Assembly (NCBI GenBank): GCA_008704415.1
Contig: VXIS01000028.1
Coordinates: forward strand, 124,001 to 188,000
DNA: 64,000 nt
Reading direction: 5' to 3'
Source: Sphaerosporella brunnea
Lineage: Eukaryota; Ascomycota; Pezizomycetes; Pezizales; Pyronemataceae
How positions within the stretch are numbered: position 1 is the stretch's first letter; each line of letters starts with the position of its first letter. The position numbers were made by a program, and so were the translations under genes. This document shows, piece after piece, positions 43,829 to 54,639 of this stretch. The notes under the pieces are model-generated. The model was not told where the DNA came from and ran no database searches. It saw nothing but the letters and a program-made list of their open reading frames with translations.

Positions 43829-43836
43829 TTCGAGTC

Positions 43837-45324
43837 CGGTTCGTACGTAGTCACACCGATAGAGAGAAACTCGCTGTGGTTTGCTGAGCATATCATGCCA
43901 AGCTTGCGGTAGAACCAGTGCGTCAGACAGTCGTGAGGATGGGGCGATCTCTCAATCGTTGGTGGGTGTTCGCCATCGGTGGTGGTGGAGTCTGGCGGTG
44001 GTCTGGAACGGTAGTGGCAGTTAATTCTGGCCCGAGCCTCCAACATTTTTGAACCTGCTTTGATCCTCAGATCCGTCAAGTCATGTCCGCGTTCTGCTTC
44101 AGGTTGTTCAATTCCAACTGAGCTCGTCCACTGAGAGTCGATTGCTGCCGCATTCGTGCGGCGTTGAAGCATTTGCACCAGTCCGGCATCGCAAGCATGG
44201 TCTCCAATCGCAGTATTCTTGAAATTCTATTTACTGTTGGCGTTTTGGCAGGTTCCGCCTTTCGTTTCGACAGCGTAACGCTTTGGCTGTGCTGGCAGCT
44301 CAGCGCTTGAATAGTGATGCTCCGTGAATTCTGTCTACGGTCACCCAGCGTCACTGACCGTCATCCATTTATCTATCCCCATCCTTGCCAGGGAGTCCAA
44401 CCTACGTGTAGTCGCGTAAATATAAGAACAAAGCCCAGAGTAAGAACAACTACGCCAGAACTGAAGGAACGTCTGGGTTACCGCCGCGGCCACTGCCGGC
44501 ACTCCGCTCTCTGACATTCTAGCGGTGCTGCTGCTGCTACACGCTTTTCCCCTCAGCATGCGTTTCAAATGATCAAATGTCTGTTGTTTCGCACAATCCC
44601 TTGAGATTTACGTAGTCGAAAGACGTTAAACTCACCGTTGAGATAAGTTCCAAAGCAGCAACCGCGGTCTGGACTACAACCATGCTTGCAATTACAAGGG
44701 ATAAGTCCCGATTGCTGGTTCGGACATATTTATGCGGGCGATCGCGGCACTGAATTGTAGCCGTAACGTACTCGCCTACTGCAAACGCTTTGATTATGTG
44801 GTGAATCATTGCGCGCGGCGTGTGGTCAGTTCAGTGGTGGAAATCATCATTCATTGTAAGTAAAGGGTAACAAAAAAGGAAAGGCGGGATACGGCCACCC
44901 AACCCGCCCCCCCCCCCCCCGCACTCCAGAAATCCTCCGGACTATCCAGTTCACTATCCATCCCTCGCGTACAACCGCGCGCCTAGGCGCCTGACGGCGG
45001 CCTCATGACTGTCAGTCTACTCTGCAGCTGCGCTCGTGCTCTGCATTGGAGTACACCCGATGCAATAAGTTTATTAAATACCCATAAGAGACTACGTACA
45101 TGCACCGGGGACCGTTCCTCTTCCACTGTTGGAACCTGATCCACGCCTCCTCGTGCCGCGCCGTATCTATCCAAGCCCCTCACGGCTGCGTCGACCACCT
45201 TGAGTATTTGCAGTAGTAGTACGTGCCTCCTCAATGGCAACCACTTTGGTCTTCACAGCGACTGTGCGTTGGCGGCTACGTCTCCGGAGACCCGGAAGTT
45301 CAACATTAGAATGGTTAAGCATTG
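43837..45324. other. No supported gene; poly-C run
   Basis: Short frames only. A run of about 14 C lies at 44907-44920. The last ~200 bp could be upstream parts of the transporter relic that follows but cannot be read. Confidence 0.35.
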
Positions 45325-45665
45325 GGACCGCCTCAGCTTGCTCTGGCCGCCACGGTCTTCACCTCGTTCTACTGCTGGGATGCCTACAGCTACTCGTACG
45401 TGCAGGTCGTACACAAGTAGAGCATCGAAAACGCCGGTTACATCTGCAACATCTGCAGCATCGGATCCTGCTTCTTCGCCGTCATTGTCGGTATTATCTT
45501 CAAGTACACACATCTTCGGCAGTTCGGGTACATCACTCTGTGCTTCGGCGTCCCGCCTCTTTGAATCGGCGTTCTGGTGGCAGCGGTAGCAGCGACATTG
45601 ACAACCTGGATGACAGGGAAGCAGCAGGGAAACAAACGAGACATTCACTCGACTGGGTACGGGTC
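45325..45665 (+). pseudogene. MFS siderophore-transporter-like relic
   Basis: One plus frame reads ALAATVFTSFYCWDAYSYSY followed by VQVVHK, a TAG stop, then SIENAGYICNICSIGSCFFA, VIVGIIFKYTHLRQFGYITL and CFGVPPL, a TGA stop, then more hydrophobic residues to about 45665. The FYCWDxYxYSYLxVV...AGYIxN...GSxFFxxIVG order is typical of the middle of fungal siderophore-iron transporters of the MFS (Sit/Arn type), which import ferri-siderophores at the membrane. Only about two membrane segments survive. Both stops could come from C-to-T change (CAG to TAG, CGA to TGA). Confidence 0.6.
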
Positions 45666-45760
45666 GGTTTGAGGTAGAACGGTGTTGTGAAGTGTAAAGG
45701 TGGAAAGAGAGGAAACCGCCAAAATTTGAACCCTCGGGGCTGGCAGGCCAAGTGCACGAG

Positions 45761-46161
45761 CAGTGATGCACATGAGACCGCGAGACGAGACTGACAATGA
45801 TCGAGACACGCCGAGAACTGTCGAGGACGCTCGAAAATGGCGATACTGGCCGACAATGACGGCGGCCTCTCGAGACCAGGCGGGACCAGGCGAGAATCTC
45901 TCCGGCGCGGGAGAGCTTCCAGTCTGCATCGTAAACTGGGCGGACGGGCGCGCTGGGGCACCAAGGTGGGCGAGGACCATAACAATAAAGACACTATCAT
46001 AGCAGCCTGAACGTTGTCGAGACATCCAAGCACTCACGAGAATGACGAGACCGAACGAGAACCGTGGAGACCGCCACCAGACCGGCGAGACATTTCGAGA
46101 CAGCACGATTCTCACGAGACCGAGACCCTCGGCGAGGATTCTCGACTCGTGTGCAACACTG
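45761..46161. mobile_element. hAT-type MITE, 401 bp, CGAGAC subterminal repeats
   Basis: The left end is CAGTGATGCACATGAGACCG and the right end complements to CAGTGTTGCACACGAGTCGA. CGAGAC/GAGACC words recur throughout both halves. Flanking octamers TGCACGAG and CGCACCAG agree at 6 of 8 positions, consistent with an aged target duplication. No transposase. Confidence 0.7.
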
Positions 46162-46354
46162 CGCACCAGCACGGCTGCAGAGTGGAGTGACAGTCATGAG
46201 CCCTCCTTGAGGCGCGTAGGCGCGTGGTAGTACTTGAGGTTTGGATAGTGGGTTGCATAGACCTAGGATATCCCCCGCACTCACCCAAAGCTCCTGGAGC
46301 GGGGTACCATCCGAGCTGGCACGCTGTGTAGGACGACACAATGAACGCTTAGTA

Positions 46355-46470
46355 TTGAACGTGTTTTCTAAAGGAACGATGGAAGGAAGCAAGGTCTATC
46401 TACACGAGCGGCACATATCCCCTTGTACTCGCCCCGCCTCGTGGTCTGATCCCGACATCCGAACCTTACA
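46355..46470 (-). promoter_or_regulatory. Second copy of the 4419-gene promoter block
   Basis: The segment shares ACGTGTTTTCTAAAG, then GGAAG...TATCTAC, then a degraded TATA position (ATATCC) and several pyrimidine words with 4995-5105, in the same order and spacing. The matching coding sequence is not found downstream (toward 46250), so this is a promoter relic of a lost paralogue or of a shared element. Confidence 0.5.
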
Positions 46471-47079
46471 GACTGGGAAACGCCACGTTTTGCACCGTGA
46501 TGTGTAGATCGAAAACTTAGGTGTTGCTCTTCTTGGAGGTCTCCTGGGAGCATCTCGCACGACTTCATCCTCGGCCTCCTCAATCTGGGCCTCTTCACCG
46601 TCTCACTCATCCTCTTGCTGCGCCTCCTCCTCCTCCTCCTGGTCGTCCGCGATTCAGCCCCACTCAATGTCCCACCCTCGTCTTCGTCGGCCTCGTCGCG
46701 GTTGTAGAAATTCATGGCAGGCTCCGCTGCCGCCTACAACGTTCAGCCAAACCGCATACAGTGTGGAATGGGACTCGGCACTGCTCGTCGGTGCATCCAA
46801 GAAGGGAAGGACCCAGCGATTTGAGTGTATCTGGTCGCCTGCACGTATGGTGCGCCTCGAACAGGTGTTCACAATCCTGCAATCTAACTTCCTCTCCAGC
46901 CTTCCGTGCCTACAGGTTTTCAAAGCTCGAAACCTGCATTACCGCGCCTTGAACAGTTCGGCTCCTTGAGCGGATTCGGAAACAGTGCCAGCTAGCCGAT
47001 TTGCGTTGGGCTGTGTTGGGGTGATCAAAACTCCCGCCCGGATATTCAATCTGCAGGCCGACTGGATGGGTGCGGATGC
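46471..47079. other. No firmly supported gene
   Basis: The plus frame 46667-46969 has a protein-like part (AYSVEWDSALLVGASKKGRT). GTGTTC...CTAAC...CTCCAG near 46866 resembles a very short intron, but neither is enough to call a gene. An Arg-rich minus frame at 46368-46715 comes from a CCTCCT repeat. Confidence 0.3.
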
Positions 47080-47439
47080 ATGAGCCGTTGCTTGGTCACG
47101 ATGATCACATCATTGTTGCTTCACGGTTTCTCATTCGCGCGTTGTGCTCACATACCCGCAGCCCACGGGCCTTTTGGGCTGGCTATTCAGAACGCTACCG
47201 GACTGGGCCCCATCACGGCAACGGTCTCCTCAGGCGACTTTAACGGTGTTGGCTGCACCAATATGGCGATCGTTGGATCAGTTTCGGCACCGCATCTGTG
47301 CTATGAACCTATGGTTACATTGACGTGCTGCCTCCTGGGCGCACCCGTAGAGATGGTTTCCCAGCTTTCGTCGGTCAGTATACGGAATACGGCATCAAGG
47401 TCGATGGTACACTGGTGTGGTGGTGAGAGTTTTGAATGA
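47080..47439 (+). CDS. Weak ORF with one FG-GAP-like motif
   Basis: 119 codons. After a hydrophobic start (possible signal peptide, LVTMITSLLLHGFSFARCA) it reads TATVSSGDFNGVGCTNMAIV, which resembles an FG-GAP/VCBS blade (GDFNGDGxxDxAV), but with changed calcium-binding positions. If real it would be a secreted repeat-protein fragment. Length is within chance, so confidence is low. Confidence 0.25.
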   Translation: MSRCLVTMITSLLLHGFSFARCAHIPAAHGPFGLAIQNATGLGPITATVSSGDFNGVGCTNMAIVGSVSAPHLCYEPMVTLTCCLLGAPVEMVSQLSSVSIRNTASRSMVHWCGGESFE

Positions 47440-49122
47440 CGGAACGTGGTACGCTCAAAGTTTTGGGCGCGGCTTGATGAAAATACTGCTAGTTGCTGTT
47501 GTTTACTGTTGTTGACTGAGTACGTTGAGGTATGCTCGTAAGGTAGATGTGTGTGAGTCACAAAAAGACGGTTGGGCAGGTTTTTCGACGGTGCTTTCAG
47601 TTGTTCACAATTCTAAGAATCAAGGAGTACTGAGGGTGCTTACGTACAGCTAAATACTGACTCACCGATAAACCACAAATAAGACGATCATTAGATATGT
47701 ACCCCAATCAGCTGCTGCACAAGGGGGCCTCGCCTGATTATCGAAACCTTTATGTGCCATTATCATTTCTATAAAATTCAAATCTAGGGAGCGACATGGT
47801 GAAACTTCAAAGAACGAAAATGGCTGCGAGACTGAGTGAGCATATGTAATGAAAAAACGCTCTCATCATTCCCATGCTTCTCGTAACACTGAGTTCAGTT
47901 CTGCTTTGAATGTTGGACAGAAATTCAGGGCTGAGGGACGCATATGGGTCTGAACTGTGAGGTGTGTCGTAGAACCTGAGCCAAAGTGTGGCCCCGGAAG
48001 GAGCACAACAACCCAACGACTTGCATTATATTGTCGTCCGTTTGGTATCAGAGGCCACAGCGGAGCGAGGATGAGTTCCAATGTATAAGGTGGCGAAAAT
48101 AATATATACGGGTCGTGACGGGAGGGAGTGGGTCTTTCATAGTCTTTCAAGGTTGCAAATAGACAAGAGACTGGATTCCAAGATAGGAGTATGAATTGGA
48201 TTACATTCTGTTGGCACAACCTGCCTTGATCATGGTCTCTTGAGCTTGCACATGATTGCCCATGAGTAATGTGGACAGCAACTCACGTATTTCGATCCCC
48301 GCTGTCGACAATCCCAGTCGTTTTTATAGTTTTGGTGTTGAATGGCTGGTGTTGTCACGCGCCTGGGTAGGCGGGAGGGGGGGGGCTTGTGGCAACCAGC
48401 CAGCCAGACGTTAGGGGCTTCGGACGACGGCAGTTGAGGATGGCAAGGGGGTCTGGTGGTAAGTATGCCCCCGGACGGGGTAAGGGAGTACAAAGCTGTT
48501 AAACTAAGTACAATGATTAGGACACTCGGTGTCAAACGGCTTTTAAACCACCAGCATTGGATCACGGTGACACTAGGGGCCCTCGATTATCTCTGTCTTC
48601 AACCGAGCATTGTGTGTAGTTAGTCCCCGGGGTGCTTGATAAGTTCACTCGGAATCACTCGTGGTGCAATTTGGTAGCCCGGCTGTGAGCTGCCGCACGT
48701 GCTGGGTGTGTAAACAGAAACCCACGCTTGGGTCACCTTGATCGGTTAGCATGCGTAGGGACGATCGAGAATTATTTATAAGATTCCGATGAACTAATGG
48801 CATTGCCTTGAAGCACTCAGTCGTCATCAAAGAACATCAGTTGCAGCCCGTGGATACGCCCAAGGCTAGTTCCTTTACAGGTGATCTGAGAACAATTCGC
48901 GTAGAATCCGTATGCGTAAGGAGGGCGTGTAGAGGGTATCATCTTTGCATGTTCTTGATACGTTTTCCTGGGTTCCTGATCGACTTCTTTTCTGGCTGCG
49001 CCGGGCAGGCTTCAAAATAAACAAGGAATACAGAAAGCAGTGAACTGCGGTCCCCGTTTTCTCGCACTGTGGCAATAAGTGGGTAGACGACAGCATTGGT
49101 AAGTTGAAAAAGGAGTTTTTGA
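47440..49122. other. No supported gene
   Basis: Short frames only. A G-run near 48380 and pyrimidine tracts are present; no repeat shared with the rest of the window was recognised. Confidence 0.35.
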
Positions 49123-50179
49123 TAGTGATGCAAACGAGCCCAAGGGGTGACTCGAGCCGGATCGTCAATTTTACTGGCTCGGCTTGCGCGGCTCGAGCCA
49201 AAGCTGGAGCAGGTGGTGAGAAGTCATATTTTGATGCGGGAGCACGCAGGCAGGCGGCAGTTGATGTCCATATAAATTTTTTACTCTGTAGTTATCCCAG
49301 TGTAGATCAGTGCGATATGTCTGACAGGCCCGAAGAGGAGTTGAGAGCTGCCTCGGCGTCTAAATCTACACCCTCCGGCATATCATGGTCACTCCGAGGG
49401 GTTGCCCCCCCCAGCGCCCGACCCCCGCCAGTGGTAAAACCTCCTGAACTTCGTACCCCCATTTTTCCCAGCTGTTTACTTCCGTTTGCACGAGCCAATG
49501 CTTAAGCAACAACAGAGCGCTGCTCGACTCCTCCAGGAGCCGGTTGCGTTTCTTTGTGATAATATTGCCCGCCCTAGAAGCATTAGCGGGTCTAACAAAA
49601 GGGTAGCCTTGACGACGTTCCAGCGTTGTTTCCCTTTGTGGCCGGGGTACCTCCTCTCGAAATATTACCTGGCGGGGGCAGACAAATGCTGTATATGATG
49701 AGGTTTTCAGACCACTGAGTGTCCGTGCCCCAGCGGCGCCGTGTAAAGTATCTATAATACAGCTATCAGAACGTGACCCTGTTTGTAAAGAAAGCGTCTT
49801 ACCCCAACGTCCACTGAGCTCTATATTAAACCCACGCCTGGTATTTTCCTCTGCTTGTGCGCCAAGCGCTGGCTGCTGTTCTCCGCACATGCTTGGTTTG
49901 ATTGCTGAGGATGAGTGGACGTCACTGTGCGGCTAGCAGTCCGCGGGGGCAGCCGGGGAGAAGGGTGGCGGGGACCGCGGAGTTGAGCGGTACTTGAGGA
50001 CGCTGCGGCCACCGGCGGAACCTCGTTCTGTCTAGAAAGCCCAAGAGAAGTCGAGCTGAGCTCGAGCGCAAACCTTCTAAGCTCGAGCTGCTCGAGCACA
50101 AAAATATGTACGTTCGAGCCGGCTCTAGCTCGTAGCTCGAGCTCTGAGCTCGACCTGGCTCGGCTCATTTGCATCACTA
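49123..50179 (-). mobile_element. hAT element, 1057 bp, internally deleted
   Basis: TIRs TAGTGATGCAAACGAGCC and, complemented, TAGTGATGCAAATGAGCC (17 of 18), with subterminal GCTCGAGC words. It is the same TIR group as 43165-43828. On the minus strand the 49366-49890 frame has the dimerisation core GNIITKKRNRLLEESSSALL followed by LLKHWLVQTEVNSWEKWG and an acidic end (MPEGVDLDAEAALNSSSG in another frame). The catalytic middle is missing. Flanks GTTTTTGA and AAGAAGGA do not match. Confidence 0.8.
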
Positions 50180-50840
50180 AAGAAGGATCGCGGGGTCTCC
50201 CGATGTATACGTTGGTGCCGACGGCGGCCATAAAAGCGCCCTCGCACTACTTCTCAGTTATGGCCAGAGGAGGAAACTGATAGTAATGGTGGCAGCAGGT
50301 GAAAGAGGCAGGTGGTCGGCGATGATGAAACTCGAGGCAACATGCAAGCCAACGCCGTTTGCCCGCTGCATAGTCGTGCTAGTGAACATAGTTGCCATGC
50401 TGTAACCGAACCTTGCTCACCAGTTGCGCCGAGATATGAGCTGCACATAGTAGTAAGTGCGGAGTTGATCTGTGACATCAACACTGCGCGAGTGGTGATT
50501 GTAGTTGTCTAGCAGAGCAGCAATCCGTATAGCCACCTCGTGCTCTGCCCCGAAAGCTGCTTGTCCATTGTTGGTGTTCGTACTCTTGTTGCCGGGCTGC
50601 CCAGTGCCTAGGTGTGCGTAGAATTTCATCTTGAGGCTTCTTGGCCGTCGTCCACATCGTTATTGCAGGGCTCTCAATCTGACCAACACCGCCTACATTC
50701 CCGCCAGTGACTTAGCCCTCGATGACTGCTGTCCTTGTTGAATGGTATTCATACTTCTAACCATTACTGTTTGCGATTTTCAGCTCCTCAATACCGGCCA
50801 AATCCCTAACCTACAGTAGGGCTGACAAATCCCACTTGGG
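50180..50840. other. No gene seen; upstream flank of the 50.9-kb gene
   Basis: Only short frames. CTACAGTAGG palindrome near 50812. Confidence 0.35.
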
Positions 50841-50846
50841 TCGTGT

Positions 50847-50856
50847 CTATATAAGG
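50847..50856 (+). promoter_or_regulatory. TATA box of the 50907 gene
   Basis: CTATATAAGG lies 51 bp upstream of the ATG at 50907, followed by a CA-rich leader ending CTCGCAACATG. This spacing is consistent with a short 5' leader. Confidence 0.5.
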
Positions 50857-50906
50857 CGCAACTATCACGTTGAATCTCCAAATATCTCTACAACAGAACT
50901 CGCAAC

Positions 50907-51572
50907 ATGTCCCAACGAAAGAAAGAGGACATCTCCCCGCCGACGCCCCGCCGCCCGTCTCACGGCATTCATCGACAGACCTCAGCCGCCCCGCACCAGC
51001 GCGCGTGAGGTGGTGGCCATTGATGAACTCATGGACATGAGAATGTGGGTCATGGACCAACTGTCCAGCCCCGCCAGGAGGGTGAAGCGGGACCGTTGCC
51101 ACTTTTGATGCCCAGCATCGAGCCGCTGTGGGTAAGTACATCTACGCGCGCAGCGACCGACGTCTTTGAGCTGACGGAGTTAAGGTAGGACACGCATGAC
51201 GGACATCATGCTGTGTGGGATCGTGCGGACGACGGGCACCAGCCGACTACAGAGACGGCCAACGAAGACGATGGAAAGCAGGCCACACAGCCCATGCGCG
51301 ATGACGACGAAGGGCGTATCGACCTGGCTGCTGACGGCGAGGAGAACGAGACCAATATCATGCCAGGAGTCATGGTATGTATATCTGCAGAAAGCCGCGA
51401 CCGGAAATGCTTTAGCTGATGTCAATAACAGCACGGCGGCTCTCAGGCTACTACCGATCACTCTCGGCATGGCGCCACCGAGGGGCTTGACGACGATGAG
51501 ATCGCCTCCCCGCCGCCGCTTTCGCCGGGCATCATCGAAAATCTTTGTGCCATAAGCTTGTGCCACTCGTAA
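50907..51572 (+). CDS. Small multi-exon gene, acidic product, unknown
   Basis: Behind a TATA box an ATG opens MSQRKKEDISPPTPRRPSHG. Two GT-AG introns of 57 nt each are predicted downstream: 51132-51188 (GTAAGT, GCTGAC branch, GTAG) and 51375-51431 (GTATGT, GCTGAT branch, AACAG). Removing them joins ...PLLMPSIEPLW to an acidic exon (ADDGHQPTTETANEDDGKQA, EGRIDLAADGEENETN) and then to GLDDDEIASPPPLSPGIIEN with a stop at 51570-51572. The first junction is unresolved: TGA codons at 51006 and 51024 must lie in another intron (GTGAGG donor at 51005), but common acceptors leave the frame off by one, so there may be a frameshift. The protein is disordered and acidic, with no named domain. Confidence 0.5.
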
Positions 51573-52660
51573 GACCATACTTTCGAGCAGGTTATCTAAT
51601 CATGGACTGTGAAGTTGAAGGAGTTGCCTCCTAAGTAACAGTAGATCGTAAAATTAGATCGCAAACTTACTGACAATGACGATATGAGTGTACCTCCTTC
51701 ACGTTTGTCACGTCACACTCTCTGTGCTCCCTCGCCGCTTCCGTGAAGCTGTTCGACGTTTTGCGAGCGCCATCCGGCGTTCACCAACGCCGCCTAGAGT
51801 AACAGCGGGCCGTTGACACCACGTTCCATGCTGCTTGATATGATGCCGCATGACTAACCTTCACGTCAACCTCCATCGTAATGCGATTTACACGCGGTTG
51901 AAAAGGCTGTACTGTGCAACCGGCTAAACATATATGAGCTTGTATTGGGCATGAGTGCGATACTCCGGGAGGGTTTAGTATGGCAGTAGCATTGATAACA
52001 TCACATCATACTACAACACATCTTCTTAAACTGGCTGCGGTGAGGATGGCGGAACCTACGTTGCTGGGGCAGAGTCACCGCACCTTAACTGTCAACAGGT
52101 TCTACAAGGTTGATATACCGAACCACTGCGGTTACTGCATGGTTAGACGCGTCGGTAAAGGACCGAGAAGGATGGCCCGACGGTATACCGAGTTGAGAGG
52201 CAACTGCAGATCCTTGTAATCCGGAGAGCGCTCGACCCGCTCGGTTCCACGACACCGCACAACAAAGCAACAGATTCTTGTCCCGCCTAGGTAAACCCCG
52301 GAACCTGGCGAAACTAGTCTTTTGGGTATCGTGCAAAGACATCACTGACGATATGCGCACGATAATCACGCGAGATAACAAGGCACCGCGCTGACCAGCG
52401 GCCACGAGACAGCGTAGCAGGGTGGCGCCCGGTCTACGCGACAGCCTGCCAGTACGCCAAGATATCTAACGCATGTGAGGAACGGCCAGAGGCCGGAAAA
52501 ATGCCCCGTAGACGACGCATAAGCCACAGACTGTTCGGATGGCTGCTCACCACCTTCAGCCAGCCACCTTCCTTGTCCAGGCTCTCTCCATGATTGCCAT
52601 GCATGCTTCCCAATTGGGGCTCCTGGCTTCTGTGGTGCCCTAGACATGCGGGAGGGTTGT
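51573..52660. other. No supported gene
   Basis: Short frames only, including a 106-codon minus frame at 52085-52405 without motif. Confidence 0.35.
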
Positions 52661-52669
52661 CAGGCGAGC

Positions 52670-53015
52670 ATCGTGACGCGGCCGGGTGGACTGGGGCACG
52701 ACGGGGTGATTGGGGTGCGACGAGGAATTTCGGGGCAGCGGCGACGTCAGACTGATGCATGTGGGGCAATGAGGGCCGGTACACTTCCCCGTCCAATTGG
52801 CACACAGGATGTTCGTCTGACAGTGGAATGCAAGAACACGGCGTCTCCGGTAGACACCCGGCATTATGTAATATACGGGGTGGCCGGGTTTCCGACGAGG
52901 TGGCCGGGTTGTTGACGGGGCGACCGGCGGGGTGGATCGGGGTCCGTTGAGACGGTCGGCGCCCCGTCGCGCGTCGCGGCGCCCCGACCCGTGCACAGCA
53001 TAGTGGTGCTCCATG
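52670..53015 (+). repeat. G-rich dispersed repeat, copy at 52.7 kb
   Basis: Same order as the minus-strand copy at 8585-8935: GGGGCACGACGGGGTGAT, GGCAATGAGGGCCGGTACAC, GTCTGACAGTGGAATGCAAG, AACACGGCGTCTCCGGTAGA, then a GAGGTGGCCGGGTT pair and the terminus CCCCGACCCGTGCACAGCAT. Runs of three to four G at short spacing could form G-quadruplexes. Long overlapping Arg/Pro-rich frames across it are compositional. Confidence 0.6.
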
Positions 53016-53373
53016 GACCAGTCCATGTGGCGGCGTGCTGGATATCCACGTGCGCAACCTGTGTTGGTCAATTGAATCACCCCGTTTCGACTGTCACATC
53101 TGAACACTCGCGGCAGAACAGCTGGTTTCTAGCGTATTGGCTTCCAGTGCATTTCTACTTGTCTATGTACCTCAGTGTCTGTTGACTCCTGCCTCTTCCC
53201 AGCCAGATTTCCAGATTGGTGGTACCAGCTTATTCGCAAACATATCCGTATTATGAATTCCCTGGACCAAGAAACTAGGGCGCCGCCCAACGGGTGAAGT
53301 CAGAACGTAACCAAACCGCGGCCCTAACCGCACCCTTTCTTGGCCGGTATCATTTCAACAGGATATGACGCTT
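53016..53373. other. No gene seen
   Basis: Flank between the G-rich repeat and the hAT relic; no content recognised. Confidence 0.35.
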
Positions 53374-53800
53374 TTACAATGAAGAATTATCAGTTTGTGT
53401 GGAATCTGGCAGTTTCCGTTGGCTGCCCGCCACAGATATATACCCCCAGCAGATATCGTACGTAAGCCGTCTTGCACGGGAAAAATGAATATGCGACGTG
53501 CCTGTATCTGCTGGGGCGTCATAATCGCTATCACCCCCCGCACCCTCATTAGCTGTACCCGCAACCTTTACACTTTCTCCGACTGCCACCTGTACATCAT
53601 TTGGGTCGTCATAACGCCGCGTCTCCCACCATTTGATTTCGGTCTGCTTCAGCCAGTGCTTGAGCCGCAATAACGTGCTGCTTGACCCGCTTCTTTGTAA
53701 TGATATCCTCAGCGCTAAAATGCTCGTGGACTGCGTCAGACGATCTGCATCAAACATGATCGGTTTGGCGGTGTCCAGGCCTACAGGAAGCAGAGCTGTT
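53374..53800 (-). pseudogene. hAT transposase C-terminal relic
   Basis: The minus strand carries EHFSAEDIITKKR in one frame and, after a 1-nt shift, SGSSSTLLRLKHWLKQTEIK and WWETRRYDD in the next. This is the same dimerisation core as at 10.3 and 49.6 kb. An acidic tail (VAGTANEGAGGDSDYDAPAD) follows. TIRs were not found. Confidence 0.65.
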
Positions 53801-53880
53801 CCCTGGGAACACTTGAAGCGCAGATGCAGAGGTAGTCTCTCGCCATCCGGGCCAACCGCAGTGCTTTTAACTTTCATCAA

Positions 53881-54299
53881 TGGAGCGGATCAGTTCCCAG
53901 GTACACTGTATTGGCAGCACATCCGCTCTTTCCCGCAAATGGCTCTCGAAAAATGATTCTTCGCGTGCAGATCAATGCAGTGTACGCCGAGATCTGCTGC
54001 TCGCTCAGTGTACGGCCTCCAGCAGTCCCTTGGAAATAATCTGGATCACAGGCATTAACTTGAGTTACGTGAGCTTTTGTTATTATGTTTAACCCATTGT
54101 CCGCCTAGTTTGTTGTAGAACGCCTGCATAACTTCGACCTCTTCGTCAGCAGGACCACGAGCAGACGCCCGGTGGGTAGATTGGCCAGGGCCGAGTCGAA
54201 TAGCCACTGCTAGGGGCCGCCGCCGACACGGTTAGGTTGTCGTACAGGCCGCGAGCTGGTTGGGTATGAGATGTGGATAGTGCAGTATGTGGAATCTGC
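53881..54299. other. No gene seen
   Basis: No motif or repeat was recognised between the hAT relic and MITE copy C. Confidence 0.35.
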
Positions 54300-54638
54300 G
54301 TGCCACTCCATTGGAAATGCTAATGCCGTGAGTCTTCCGCTGTTGCCACCCAAAACATCCACCTCCAAACGTCATCAACGAGAGTCTTATTCGTGACTGC
54401 GGCTTGAAACTCTGAACAGAAACTCTAATTGTCATCAAACGGTATGTCACTCAGCCTGTAGCGTCAGGCATCAAGGAGTTTTGAATCGCGCTGAGAATAC
54501 ATTAACTATATGGCCAGGGTTTGGTATATCGGTTTTGAGGGCGCGGGTTGCTTGCATTCATAATCCTCGTGTAATACATGATCTAGTCCAGTTCTGATCT
54601 GCACTCAGGACTGGTCGGACCGGACTTTGAGGAACACT
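54300..54638 (+). mobile_element. Non-autonomous hAT-like element, GTCCAG family, copy C (5' truncated)
   Basis: Matches the right half of copy A: GTGAGTCTTCCGCTGTTGCC, AAACGTCATCAACG, AACTCTAATTGTCATCAA, GGCCAGGGTTTGGTATAT, and the end GGACTTTGAGGAACACT. The left end is missing and the interior GTCCAG repeats are reduced. Confidence 0.65.
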
Positions 54639-54639
54639 A

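Noticed and set aside
52434..53057. 207-codon minus-strand frame
   Set aside because: It runs through the G-rich repeat, and similar frames arise in every copy from base composition.
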